This document shows positions 20,301-30,775 of a stretch of DNA of 64,000 bases, piece after piece; position 1 is the first letter of the stretch, and each line of letters starts with the position of its first letter. The stretch is from Cepaea nemoralis (lineage: Eukaryota > Mollusca > Gastropoda > Stylommatophora > Helicidae): positions 737,739 through 801,738 of the forward strand of contig JACEFZ010017451.1 in the NCBI GenBank assembly GCA_014155875.1, read 5' to 3'. Made by a program: the position numbers and the translations under genes. Below the pieces are notes generated by a model, which saw nothing but the letters and a program-made list of their open reading frames with translations, searched no databases and was not told the DNA's origin.

Positions 20301-20650
20301 ACTGTCACTGCCATTTGAAAACATCATGAAATCGTAAAACTCATGGAATCATAAAACATCGTGAAATCATAAACATCACGGAATCATAAACCACCATGAA
20401 ATCATAAAACATCACAAAATCATAAAACATCACGCAATCATAAAACATCAGAAAATCATAAAACATCATGAAATCATAAACATTTCGAAATCATAAACAT
20501 CATGAAATAATAAAACATCATGCAATCATAAAACATTAGAAAATCATAAAACATTATGAAATCATAAAACATCATGAAATCATAAACATCATGAAATCAT
20601 AAAACATCATGAAATCATAAAACACCATGAAATCATAAACTATAATGAAA
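20301..20650 (+). repeat. About 18-bp minisatellite
   Basis: The unit is AAATCATAAAACATCATG with frequent single-base length changes. A few units recur at 20,738-20,783. Confidence 0.9.
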
Positions 20651-21240
20651 TCTAGAGATATTAACATGATATAAAAATGAGAATTGTCAAATGTTATGTA
20701 TTTTCAACACTACTATCTGAGTATTTTCCTCAGAGTTTAAAACATCATGAGATCATAAAACATGAAATAATAAAACATCATGTAATCTAGTGGTATCAAC
20801 ATTGTATTAAAATGAGAATTCTTAAATGTTATGTATATTCAACACTTCTGTATAGCGCGGAAGCCAGGGCAATTAACACCCAGTCAGGTCTAACAGGGAC
20901 CCTGGAGATGTGGATATTCAGAAGAATATGTTGTATTTCATGGAAACAGAACCAATCAAATACAGAGGTTATAGAAAAAAACTGGGGAGTTAATGAAAGA
21001 AATAAAAACGAGGCAAGTGAAATATTTCGGCCACATTAAAAGACATATCACTCTTATAAAAAAAAAAAAAAACATACTGGAGGATAAGGTTGAAGGCAAG
21101 CGACCAAGTGATAGACAAGAATACATGTGGGAAGATAGCATTAAGAGACAGGGTAACAAAGTCTGACAGAATATTACAATCAAGACGAGAGACAGACAAT
21201 GTAGGAGATCCATTGCAAACAACCTTCATTGTGGAGACGG
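20651..21240 (+). mobile_element. RTE-C LINE C-terminal fragment with internal duplication
   Basis: The plus frame MRILKCYVYSTLLYSAEARA, LTGTLEMWIFRRICCISWKQ and NEASEIFRPH is the region after RTE polymerase motifs (WTLLYGAE- and RRMLKISW-like blocks). An A-run at 21,058 and stops break it. A 70-bp block (ATATTAACATGATATAAAAA region, 20,652-20,720) is repeated at 20,784-20,850, with satellite units between. Confidence 0.75.
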
Positions 21241-21579
21241 CACCTTATTAATTGACCTCCTGCAATGATAGATTGCTGTGTGTATCCAAAGTCACACTTT
21301 CACTTGATGCTCTCTGTACAGTTTATGGCCCCAGCGGCCTTCTTGCTGTGAAACTGTAAGCTTGGGTAGGTTGTAGGGGACGTAATCCGATGGCACATAC
21401 AATTCCAAGGGAGACAATTATGGTTTGTACAGGATGTGGACATTACCTCTAGGTTTTGCCTGAGATGGTTAGAGTCCGTCCCCACATGAGGTATCTCTCT
21501 ATCCAGAATTCTATTAAAGATACAACAATTATGCACTCCAACCTATCACTGTACCATCTCCTTTGCCTGTTTGTCGGTC
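21241..21579. other. Unclassified spacer
   Basis: No recognised feature. Confidence 0.4.
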
Positions 21580-22115
21580 TACTTATGTACCCACGTACCT
21601 ACATGCTTACCTATACACCTCCATACACGCAACCTACCTAGCTATCTGCTTGAGTACCTACATACCTTTAGCCTGAATAACCTACTTATCTACCTACTTG
21701 CCTGAGTACCTACCTATCTACCTACTAGCCTGAGTACCTACCTATCTACCTGCTTGCCTGAGTACCTACCTATCTCCCTACTTGCCTGAGTACCTACCTA
21801 TCTCCCTACTTGCCGGAGTAGCTACCTACCTACCTACTTACCCACCTGCCTACCTACCTATCTATTTACCTACTTGCATGAGTATCTACCTATCTACCTA
21901 CTTCCCTGAGTACCTTCCTATCTACTAGCCTGAGTACCTACCTGTCTGCATACTTGCTTGAGTACCTACTTACCTACTAACCGACCTGCCGATCTACCAA
22001 CCCCTACCTACCCAACCCCACCTCCTCCGCATACTTGTCAGCATACCTATCTACCCACCTACCAACCGACCGACCAACCGACCGACCAACCTACCTACAT
22101 CTACCAACCTACCTA
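21580..22115 (+). repeat. Degenerate (CTAC)n/(CTAT)n tetranucleotide tract
   Basis: TACCTACCTATCTACC-type repeats, overlaid by an irregular longer unit containing CTTGCCTGAGTACC (about 37 bp). Confidence 0.88.
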
Positions 22116-22222
22116 TCGGCCAGTGTAATTTGTATGTCTGTATGACCGCTTACCTGTCTATCCTTCTGACCCTCTGTCTTTCTAAACAATATTTAATTTG
22201 CAGCCATAATTCTTCTAATTAC

Positions 22223-22259
22223 CCCCCCCCCCTCTCTCTCTCTCTCCTCTCTTACTCCC

Positions 22260-22311
<52 letters not shown>

Positions 22312-22318
22312 CTCTCTC
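22223..22318 (+). repeat. C-run and (CT)n
   Basis: A 10-C run passes into CT repeats with a short ACTCCCGAT interruption, repeated again at 22,324. Confidence 0.92.
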
Positions 22319-22594
22319 CTCTCTTACTCCCGATCCCTCTCTCCTCCCAAAACCTCCAGCCCACCCAGGCAACACTCCTCTAATTCCGTCCGTTCCCTCC
22401 CCCGACATACGCCCGGACGAACCGCCGTGTCACATTTCACCAATTTGCATTTTCACTGAAAAGTCCGGACCCAACTTTATGCCTTTGCACGCTGTATGGA
22501 GAAGGCCCTAACTCTGGCCACGCTCATTAAAGCCAGATCCATGCAAAACAATAATGTCACTTTAGCGTGGAGCCATTTTTATTCAATAGCCCTT

Positions 22595-22596
<2 letters not shown>

Positions 22597-22629
<33 letters not shown>
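22597..22629 (+). repeat. Poly-G tract, 33 bp
   Basis: The longest pure G run in the window. Confidence 0.95.
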
Positions 22630-22631
<2 letters not shown>

Positions 22632-22794
22632 TGTTTTGGTGTCGCTGCTTATGTGTGGGAAAAATGGTTGGCTAAATTATTGGTTGTCGGCGGGGTAAGA
22701 ATTAATGGTTGGTTTTCCGGTGCTTGTATGTGCATGTGGTTGGCAGTGTGGTCGTTTGTCGTTATGGTTGGTTGTATGTGTATGTGGTTGGCAG

Positions 22795-23262
22795 TGTGGA
22801 AAATGATTCAATCTTTGATTGAGGATTGTGCCCTGATGTGGGAAATGATTGAGTTTTTGATTGATGAATGTGTCCTCCTGATGTGGGAAATGATTGAGAC
22901 TTTGATTAAGGATTGTCTCGTCCTGATGTCGTAAATGATTGAGTCTGATTGAAGATTGTGTCATCCTGATGTAGAAAATAAAGTCTTTTATTGAGGATTA
23001 TGTCGTTCTGAAGTAGGAAATGATTGCGTTTTTATTGATGATTGTGTCGTCTTGATGTGGGAAGTGATTGAGTCTTTGATTGAGGATTGTTTCATCCTGA
23101 TGTGGGAAATGATTGAGTCTTTGATTGAGGATTGTCTTGTTCTGATGTGGGAAATGATTGAGTCATTGATTGAGGATTGTGTCCTGATGTCGGAAATGAT
23201 TGAATCTTTGATTGAAGATTGTCTCGACCTGATGTGGGAAATATGAGTCTTTGAATGAGAAG
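22795..23262 (+). repeat. 45-bp minisatellite, about 10 units
   Basis: The unit begins GATGTGGGAAATGATTGAGT and continues CTTTGATTGAGGATTGTCTC then GTCCT, with TTG/GTG variants and some small deletions. In frame it would encode LMWEMIESLIEDCLV, but frames break between units and the reverse strand is also open. I treat it as a DNA repeat. Confidence 0.9.
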
Positions 23263-23283
23263 AAGAACGCATAAGAAGAAGAC

Positions 23284-23286
<3 letters not shown>

Positions 23287-23315
<29 letters not shown>
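23287..23315 (+). repeat. (AT)n microsatellite
   Basis: About 14 units. Confidence 0.95.
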
Positions 23316-23317
<2 letters not shown>

Positions 23318-23318
<1 letters not shown>

Positions 23319-23690
23319 GTTTAGTCGTTGGATCAACATCACGGCACACGGTTTAAACCATAAGTGCTCCGTTTTCCTCCTAACTCAAACCTGAGTCTGG
23401 AGAAACTCAGCTCAATGCACGAACTCCGTTGCATCGGCGAGGATCCTGAAATACTTTGGGTAGACTTTTATTTTTTAACTCGAAATTTTGCCCGGGCAGC
23501 ACCGTTAGGCGACTCTTTTTCGATTTCCAACTGCCAAGGGATTTTTTACGTGCGCAGCAATACACACGGGTGTCCGATCTCACTACCCAGAGACCAGGGG
23601 AAATTTTATTACTGGAAGTCCAGGTGGATTTTTTGAACCCGGGATCTCCAGCACTCGAGGCGGACACCATACCTCGAGACCTCGAGAAAC
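23318..23690 (+). repeat. Dispersed repeat F
   Basis: GGGATTTTTTACGTGCGCAG and AATACACACGGGTGTCCGAT stand out, and a tRNA-like GAACCCGGGATCTCCAGCAC lies near 23,636. The first 110 bp resemble 24,508-24,620. I recall similar sequences as widespread repeats in marine invertebrates but cannot name the family. Confidence 0.45.
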
Positions 23691-24507
23691 TTTCTGTCGG
23701 CCTTGCTCGCTCCGCTTCGGAGTTACTAGTATCACATGGAGTTTCTTATATACGCCTGTTGTATGGTCGGTTTACTAGTGTGTAGTTTCTGTTAATACAC
23801 TAGTGTATTGTTAGGTTATTATTTAGCGAACGCAAGCAAGCAAGCAAGCTAGGTTATTAAATAAACTAAGCCACACATTTAACAGTAGTCTACCTCTATT
23901 CTTCCTTGTCTTAATGCATTGCCTGTTCGCCCTACTGATCTTTGTGTAGCCAGATTTTATTATAGCAGAAGCCGAAGCCTGTATTTTACAACTGTGCAGC
24001 AGCCATTCAGTTTTTGGCGTGGACTATTGTTGTCGGGTCACTGTTTGAAAGTTCTCTTGTTGTTCTGAGAACACAGACGATTCCATTTTATGTGTAAATG
24101 TGGGGGTGCAATTGGCGGCGTATTCCAAGCTTATAAAATACGTATTTACATGCGGGCATTGTCATTCAAGCTTGATACATTTATGTGTGACTTGAGTTAA
24201 ACGACAGTGGGTTTGAACAAACTGTAGCTTGGTGATGTGGATGGATTGTGTTTGAAGGATGTTTGTGCGGAATTCCGTGTAAAATAAACTAGTTGGAGCG
24301 TGTTAATTTCAGTGGTAATTCATACGAATGGTGAATGTTGGTGTTTTAATAGGCAGTGGATTCTGACAGTTTGCAAATTAAACACATTCTTATCCCGTCC
24401 CACACTTCTGGATTGTAATTGGAATATATTATGTCATATTGTTTCAGGTAATGAATTGCTTGTTTGTTTGTTTAATGATGAGAGTTTAGTTTGGTTTGTA
24501 AGGATCA
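23691..24507. other. Unclassified stretch
   Basis: AT-rich, no repeat partner, no coding frame of note. Confidence 0.4.
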
Positions 24508-24653
24508 CCTGCAGTGCATACGGATACCCCCATAGGTGTTCATTTTCCTTCCTTAGACCAACCTAGGAGAATCTAAACACAGCACACGAACTCCTTCGTC
24601 CTAGCGAGGGTCAAGATTCTGTTTGCTTTTTCTTCTTAATAAATTGTCAGACA

Positions 24654-24692
24654 TCATCATCAATATAATCATCATCGTCGTCATCATCATCG

Positions 24693-24736
<44 letters not shown>

Positions 24737-24830
24737 GTTGTCGTCGTCATCATCATCATCATCATCATCATCTTCATCTTCATCATCTTCATCATCATCA
24801 TCGTTGTCGTCATCATCATCATCATCGTCG

Positions 24831-24878
<48 letters not shown>

Positions 24879-24879
24879 A
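24654..24879 (+). repeat. (ATC)n microsatellite with GTC/TTC variants, 226 bp
   Basis: About 75 units. It ends 5 bp before a minus-strand RTE-A 3' end, so it occupies the position of that LINE's (GAT)n tail. Confidence 0.95.
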
Positions 24880-24884
24880 GCGCA

Positions 24885-25740
24885 TTGCCGACTGGCGTGT
24901 GCAATTATTATTTTCACATCTTGCGATTTCCAGCAGGATGCATCATTTTATGCGCTGACCCCCTTCCATGCCATGACACAAGATTGTCAGGAATCTTCTC
25001 TCGCTGTCCTCCTCTATCTTTATCTCCACAGATCTTCCAGGTGTCACAACATGCTCTAGATTTTCTCCTCTCATTGTTTGGCCCCATTAAATCACGACTG
25101 TTTCTGCCCGATGTTTGTGATTGGTTGTCTTTGTGGCTTAGTGTCTTTCGTGACGTTAAGATGAATCATATGAATCAATGACGCCTGTCCAAGGAATTTT
25201 CAGCATTCTTCTTTACCAGCAGATGTCTGAGGCCTCAAGATATTTCTTTTTTGTGGTTAGCTTGTTTACTAACTGTCCATGATTGATATTTTGCCCTGGC
25301 CATACGGGAAATTAGCAGGCTGACAGGCTGGCAAAGAATGCACCTCTTGGTGGTAGATTACCTTTGGACAAGGGAGAGGTGGCCGTGCGCCTGTGGGACC
25401 AGGTGGAGAAGGTGGGGGAACATTGAGAACCCCTATGTGGAAAGAATGGTGTTGCGGGGGATCGGCAGGGTTCTGGTAGAATCTCAAAACTGAGAGGGAA
25501 GACCAGGAGAACTTTCAGTCAGATAGCGGCGGGAACGATTAGTAGTATAACTCTTCGCTAGCTGTTAAACGAGGGGACGGAGAGCGTATGGGAATATCCT
25601 GAGTGCAGTGATGTCGGTTATTAGCTCGTCTACAACTTAACTCAACCCATGATTGATAACCATATGTTAGAACTGGATCCGGGTAACTTGTAATAATTAT
25701 TTTTCTAACTTCCAATGGCAAAGATTTATTGCATTAAATC
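24885..25740 (-). mobile_element. RTE-A LINE (A3) interrupted by I-2
   Basis: The minus frame reads ENLEHVVTPGRSVEIKIEED, a decayed version of LENLVTTGKI of the A1 copies. The element runs 24,885-25,288 and resumes at 25,659 with ACCATATGTTAGAACTGG. The homologue at 3,840-3,880 is continuous there. Confidence 0.68.
25289..25646 (+). mobile_element. I-2 LINE 3' fragment with 12-bp target duplication
   Basis: CCATGATTGATA at 25,277-25,288 is repeated at 25,647-25,658. The insert carries TGACAGGCTGGCAAAGAATG (a degraded ADRLAGNA-type RNase H end) and GAACTTTCAGTCAGATAGC. It ends in an AACTTAACTCAAC tail. It is a short, 5'-truncated copy. Confidence 0.85.
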
Positions 25741-25743
25741 TTT

Positions 25744-25750
25744 TTATAAA

Positions 25751-25788
<38 letters not shown>
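25744..25788 (+). repeat. (TG)n microsatellite
   Basis: About 22 units. Confidence 0.95.
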
Positions 25789-25790
<2 letters not shown>

Positions 25791-26053
25791 AGTGGGTGGG
25801 TGAGGGATGGTGTTTTGTTCTTTATCTATGTGATACATCTTCCATCTGATGTTATCTATGTGCCTTTATACTTGCATTTCTGCACTTGTCCCTAATCACC
25901 ACCACTTACTTTAATGGTGCAATTAGGCCGTATCCGCTTCTTTGATATTACTGTTACTACTGTCTTTCTATTGTTCAGGCTGTGGCCCCTATTGTTTTCA
26001 CCTTCTACAACCACTGTATCTATCAATACCTGTTGTTCTTGCTGTCGCTTCTT
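25789..26053. other. Unclassified spacer
   Basis: No recognised feature. Confidence 0.4.
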
Positions 26054-26293
26054 TTGAACTCAAGCGTAGTCCATACACACTACTTCTAGTAGCACTGGAC
26101 TGAATTTTGTGTGTGGATTAGCTTTTCTTATTACCAGTGTCCCTCGCCATCAGGCTAACCAAATCCGACCTCAGAAGGTACATGTACTTGTAATTTACAT
26201 CCCTGACCGGTGTAGGGGTTGGACCCGCAACCTCGGCATCATCATACCGGATGTGTAAGAACGAGATATCTTATGCATTCGGACATGCTGACC
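26054..26293 (-). mobile_element. SINE-B, near full length
   Basis: It runs from the tail TTTGAACTCAAGCGTAGTCC, through GGATTAGCTTTTC and CTTGTAATTTACATCCC, to GGGGTTGGACCCGC (B box, minus strand) and GGACATGCTGACC (head). Confidence 0.85.
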
Positions 26294-26477
26294 CGCACTG
26301 TGCCTTCTGACCTTTTGCTATCAGGCCGGTGTTGTCAGCATAGCGTCAGTTATTTATATTATGACCACGGACTGCCAATCTCTCATATTTGATATAAATC
26401 TCATATGCTCACTGTGTCATTTACTGCCAATATAGTACCTTGCGGTGTATGGCAGAGGGGTCTTTGAGTCTGAGGGA

Positions 26478-26623
26478 TTAGGGCCGCCTGGATAGTGCAG
26501 ACGCCGCGAACTGTGCAGGTTAGGATTTTCTTTTTGTCCCCGACAGAAAAAAATCCAACACCTTACCGAGGGATCGAACCCGGGTCTCCCGAATGAGAGT
26601 CCGGCGTTCTAGCCACTCGGCCA
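26478..26623 (-). mobile_element. SINE-C: tRNA-Glu-like SINE
   Basis: The minus strand reads TGGCCGAGTGGCTAGAACGC, then CCGGACTCTCATTCGGG, then CCCGGGTTCGATCCC. The anticodon-loop-like CTCTCAT resembles tRNA-Glu(CTC), and the B box is exact. An unrelated body containing CTGTCGGGGACAAAAAG follows. The anticodon stem has a mismatch and there is no proper acceptor stem, so it is a retroposon and not a tRNA gene. Confidence 0.68.
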
Positions 26624-26959
26624 GTAATGAATATAAACCAGAAGACCGTATACATCTTTGTCGCTCACCTTTCTCTGTGCACTGATATATTCCAAAATGG
26701 TCGTTGATTCTTACAGCTGCTATTAGCTGCCTATGTATGTGCTTTATTAGCCAGGTATCTTTGGCATCAGCGTTTAGTTGTTCTTGTAGTTTATTTCCTC
26801 GTGTTTCACATTACCAAACGTTTGTGTATAGTCTGTGAAGCACAATTACAGATGTTTTACTTCTATAGCTCAGTACATCGAAGCGTTATCTATTAGGGGA
26901 TTGTAGCCGTTTACTATGCAAACATAAGGACTTCCTATTAAGTCTTAGACTTTCGTGCA

Positions 26960-27130
26960 GATAACGTTGCTCATGATTCAAACTATATCAGCGACTATGT
27001 GCTTAGTATTTCAGCCATAGTATGATATGTTTATCCAGTTCACATGATATATAACTCTGCAGTATGCATCTAACGAGATGCAGCGAAATATGCCAGGCAA
27101 TAAATCGTGCAATATGTTGTTTATAGCGTA
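26960..27130 (+). mobile_element. MITE-3, partial copy
   Basis: It matches 11,385-11,545 over TATTTCAGCCATAGTATGAT and GAGATGCAGCGAAATATGCC and ends AATCGTGCAATATGTTGTTT. Confidence 0.7.
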
Positions 27131-27954
27131 TGTGTGTAAATTACTTCTATAGTTCTTCCTAATCGTGTCTTCAAGAATATAAATGGTACTATTTGTGTCA
27201 CTTCCCTATACAAATCCACATTGCTTTGCTTCTTACTCATATTTATTCACAATAATAGCCTTGATTATGACCCATGAGATTTATTGTGCGATGATCTTAA
27301 CTTTCTAAAGCACCTTGTTTTCTTTAGCAGAATTCGATTCGATTTCACCATTACCCCTACCCCGTTCAACCTCAAGGAGAAGTTATAGGAGGGTCCATCA
27401 CCGGCTCAGAATGATAGTCCTGTGACTAGACAGCCACCAAAGCAGTTGCATATGGTTTTACCCTCACAGTCTTATCATTCCGAAGGTGATTGTTGTCCAC
27501 ATGGGGTAATGGACAATGCTTTTGATCTTTGGCAGAGCTGTACAAATGGATTTTATAAGTAATTAGGAATGTCCTTATCCTGGTGCGAGGAAATGCAACC
27601 TAAAGACTAAATGTCATGGCAGGGTAGACCAGGCTGTAAGCCTTGGTCGGCAACAGGTCTAGGATGGAAGCTTCGACAGGTGGACAGTTAGAGCATTACT
27701 TTGCTGATCCGGCAGCTTCTACAGCTGGTCATGTTCCAGATGTATTGGTGTTACCTTTCCTCTGGAGTAAACTAGGCATGCCTAGAGAGGGATCATGCGG
27801 CATGGGCAACACATGATCTCTACAATTCAGCCCAGACTGCAATGGAGAGGTTATGCCTGTTTTGAAGCACGATGTAACAAACTATGGTCTGTCTAGACGG
27901 CAAGGTGCCAGGATCCAGGCGCCAGCGAAAGGATGTATCCACTATTATAGTTGA
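27131..27954. other. Mostly unclassified; one dispersed repeat
   Basis: Bases 27,360-27,505 resemble 62,860-62,970 (GTTCAACCTCAAGGAGAAGT versus GTTCAACTTCAGAAGAGAAG, and TGATTGTTGTCCACATGG). The rest is unremarkable. Confidence 0.45.
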
Positions 27955-28700
27955 GTTAAGAACCGACATCGTTGCACTAGGGGGCATTCCGATAAGCGCT
28001 CTGTCATCATCTTCAACAGCCAGCGCAGAGTACCAATACTAATAGTGCCCGTTGCAATCTGATTATATGTCCTCTTGCTTTACCTCTGAGTGAGGACTGT
28101 CTACCAGATCATCTGACCACCCCTTCTGCCGCATTCTCTCTTAGACCATGATAGCTCCATTCTTCTGTATTATTCACGCGCTCCCAGAACAGCCTTCACC
28201 ACATCTGCCTTTCATGCATCAAATCACTCCCCAAGGATGCAGCACCAGCCAATCTGTCGTGCTTGTTCGTTTCCAAGTTGGACATTTTGACTTGGTAGGT
28301 AAGCGTTAACAATCCTGTTGTCCAGAGGTCCAGAGAGCACCACAAGGCAGATGCCTTTTCTGAGTTATTCATCTCCGTGCACCAATCCATCACTTTGTCC
28401 AGTGTCGCCTGCAGCTCCTGTGATGTTTTATTTCTGTCCCTCCCCTGCCTGTATGCCAAACGATCATCTGCAATTATTAGTATCTTTCCAGCCCCTGGTG
28501 CTTCGAATCTTGCAATCTTGCTCGTATAGACTATTATAGATGGCATTTAAACGTTTTGTCATTTTGATTCTAGTCTCCCACGGCCTCCTTTTCCTCCAAC
28601 GTAATGTTGTCTGGTCCGAGAGCCTTTCCTTTCTGCATGTAATGTAGTGCATTCCAACTTTAGCAGCAAGATTCGTGAACGTTGACCATTGTCTCAAATG
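27955..28700 (-). mobile_element. I-2 LINE with internal deletion (RT piece joined to 3' end)
   Basis: The minus frame (28,196-28,546) reads ILIIADDRLAYRQGRDRNKT then LQATLDKVMDWCTEMN, which fits polymerase motif C (a degraded YADD) and the region after it in an I/Nimb-like reverse transcriptase. It then moves to NKHDRLAGAASLGSDL, from the end of RNase H. The RNase H core between them is missing. The 3' end, TCGGTTCTTAACTCAACTAT, is the AACTC-type tail. Stops upstream make it a pseudogene. Confidence 0.72.
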
Positions 28701-29541
28701 TTTGCATGCGGTCTCCTATCGTCATATAGCTCTTCTATGTATTCTGTCCGTCTATTCACTGTATCAGCTTATCTCATAATTATTGCGTCATTTCATGATT
28801 TTAAACACCCAGTGGTATTTCGTGTTCCTGTCTGTTCAGACTTTTGTTGATGTTATTTTGACATGCAGCGTGAACCTTTACCGTGATGTATCCCGATTTC
28901 CATGCATTTTTGAATCCGCCAAGTTTTAAAAATTTCTCTTTGCATTTGTTTATCTTTTCTTTACGTATTCTATTATATACTTCTGTATTTTGGCTGTTTC
29001 TTTCTTCTTTCGTTCATTATCTGCAAAATTTCGTGTGTCACCCATTTCATTTTTTTTGCAATTGTTTGTTTATGTGCAGTGATTTGTGTTGATGTCTGTT
29101 GAATTGATTCCCGCAACATGCTCCAATATTCATCAATAAACTGTAATATATCCAAGGCATTATGTCTGTTCTATGCAGTAATAGTGTACCTTTCTCTAAT
29201 ATGTTTGTCTGCGTGAAGTAATGCTATATCTAATTTAATGTTCTGTGGGCTCTTCTTTATAGCCTTATGGTTCAGTCTCATCTTTAACCCGGGAAGGTTA
29301 ACCCGGTCAACAAATGCCCGCAGAAGTCGGATGTGTCGGCCTAACGGCGCAAGAACGCAGCTTTGCTATAAACAGGCACAACGCAATCACGTCCGAAAAA
29401 GAAAAAAAACAACTCCGGATGAACGCATAAGAAGAAGAAGTCTCATCTTTACAATAATCGGAACATGATCACCGTGGCTGTCTGCCTACGGTATGGATTT
29501 TGTTCCTTCTAAACTGCTTCTGCGTCTCTTTTGAAATTATA
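28701..29541. other. T-rich unclassified stretch
   Basis: It may include further LINE sequence on the minus strand. No reading was convincing. Bases 29,280-29,440 hold a GC-richer patch ending AACGCATAAGAAGAAGAAG, also seen at 23,263. Confidence 0.35.
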
Positions 29542-29788
29542 ATTGACGATTTATTGCCTGACATATCTCGTCAGATACATACTGGAGAAATCACACAACA
29601 TAAACTAAAATAGTAAGATGCACCCTTCAAGCTGAAATATTCAACGCACGTGTTCACAAAGTAATTTGAATTATCTGCCACCGTAGACACTATCGTGTCT
29701 TTAATATTGCTTTACTTTATGTTGTTGATTTCTGCAGTAAGTACCTGACGAGATGCAGTGAAATATGTCAGACAGTAAATCGTGCAAT
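29542..29788. mobile_element. MITE-3, copy with both inverted termini
   Basis: The left end, ATTGACGATTTATTGCCTGA then CATATCTCG, pairs with the right end read inward, ATTGCACGATTTACTGTCTG then ACATATTTC. The inverted repeats are about 40 bp. No coding capacity. The superfamily is unknown. Confidence 0.68.
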
Positions 29789-29861
29789 CCACTTTGTGTG
29801 TCTTCTTTATAAAACTTTGCTACGCGAAAATATTTTGAATTATAATAGTCACTTTGATTGC

Positions 29862-30010
29862 GAACATTATCTCCTGTGAACATTATGTCCTGTGAACATT
29901 ATCTCCTGTGAACATTATCTCCTGTGAACATTATCTCCTGTGAACATTATCTCCTGTGAACATTATCTCCTGTGAACATTATCTCATGTGAACATTATCT
30001 CCTGTGAACA
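29862..30010 (+). repeat. 16-bp satellite, left block
   Basis: The unit is GAACATTATCTCCTGT, nearly uniform, about 9 copies. Confidence 0.93.
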
Positions 30011-30775
30011 TTGAGTTATGAGTTATGGACTAAGAACTGACATCACTGCACTCAAGACATTCCCACATGCGCCCGCCCCTCGTTCAACAGCCAGCGTAGA
30101 GTCATACTACTAATCGTTGCAACTGCCATCTGATTGAAAGTTCTCCTGGTCTTCCCACTCACTTTTGAGATTGGTCAAAAACCCCTGCAGGATTCTCCCC
30201 TCCCCCACTATATCAGCACCTCCATTTACAGGTTCTCAATTTGTTCCTTCACTTTCTCAACCTGGTCCCACAGTCGCACGACCACCGCTCCCTTGTCCAT
30301 AGGTAGTCAGTCTACCACTAAGAGGTGCATTCACTGCCAGCCCATCAGCCTGTTTCATTGTGGTGCACTTCATTGTTTCCTGGTCTTCCCACTCACTTTT
30401 GAGATTGGTCAAAAAGCCCTGCAGGATTCTCCCCTCCCCCACTATATCAGCACCTCCATATACAGGTTCTCAATTTGTTCCTTCACTTTCTCAACCTGGT
30501 CCACAGTCGCACGACCCGCTCCCTTGTCCATAGGTAGTCAGTCTACCACTAAGAGGTGGGCATTCACTGCCAGCCCATCAGCCTGTTCATTCACACCCTC
30601 TCCCCCCCCCCCCCCCCCCACACACACACCACATCCCGCTTGACCAGGGCAGAAGATCCATAAAATTATCACAACCTGTGACCTCTGAAGCGAGGCAGGC
30701 CATTCCATGCGAAACATTCCTTTCTTCACATTACTCCACGTACTCCTTGAGTCCGTAATGAATACTGTGAACATT
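30011..30775 (-). mobile_element. I-2 LINE 3' fragment inserted in the 16-bp satellite
   Basis: It shares AGCGTAGAGTC and CATCTGATTGAAAGTTCTCC, and the right edge CTCCTTGAGTCCGTAATGAA with the copy at 5,450. It carries an internal direct duplication: about 220 bp starting near 30,146 recurs near 30,380 (CTTCCCACTCACTTTTGAGA both times). A C-run and CA-run lie at 30,602-30,628. Coding frames are broken. Confidence 0.78.

Noticed and set aside
24623..25181. Long Ser-, Ile- and Asp-rich frames over (ATC)n
   Set aside because: Homopolymer proteins from a trinucleotide repeat on both strands; no gene evidence. The same applies at 8,608-8,842 and 62,951-63,224.
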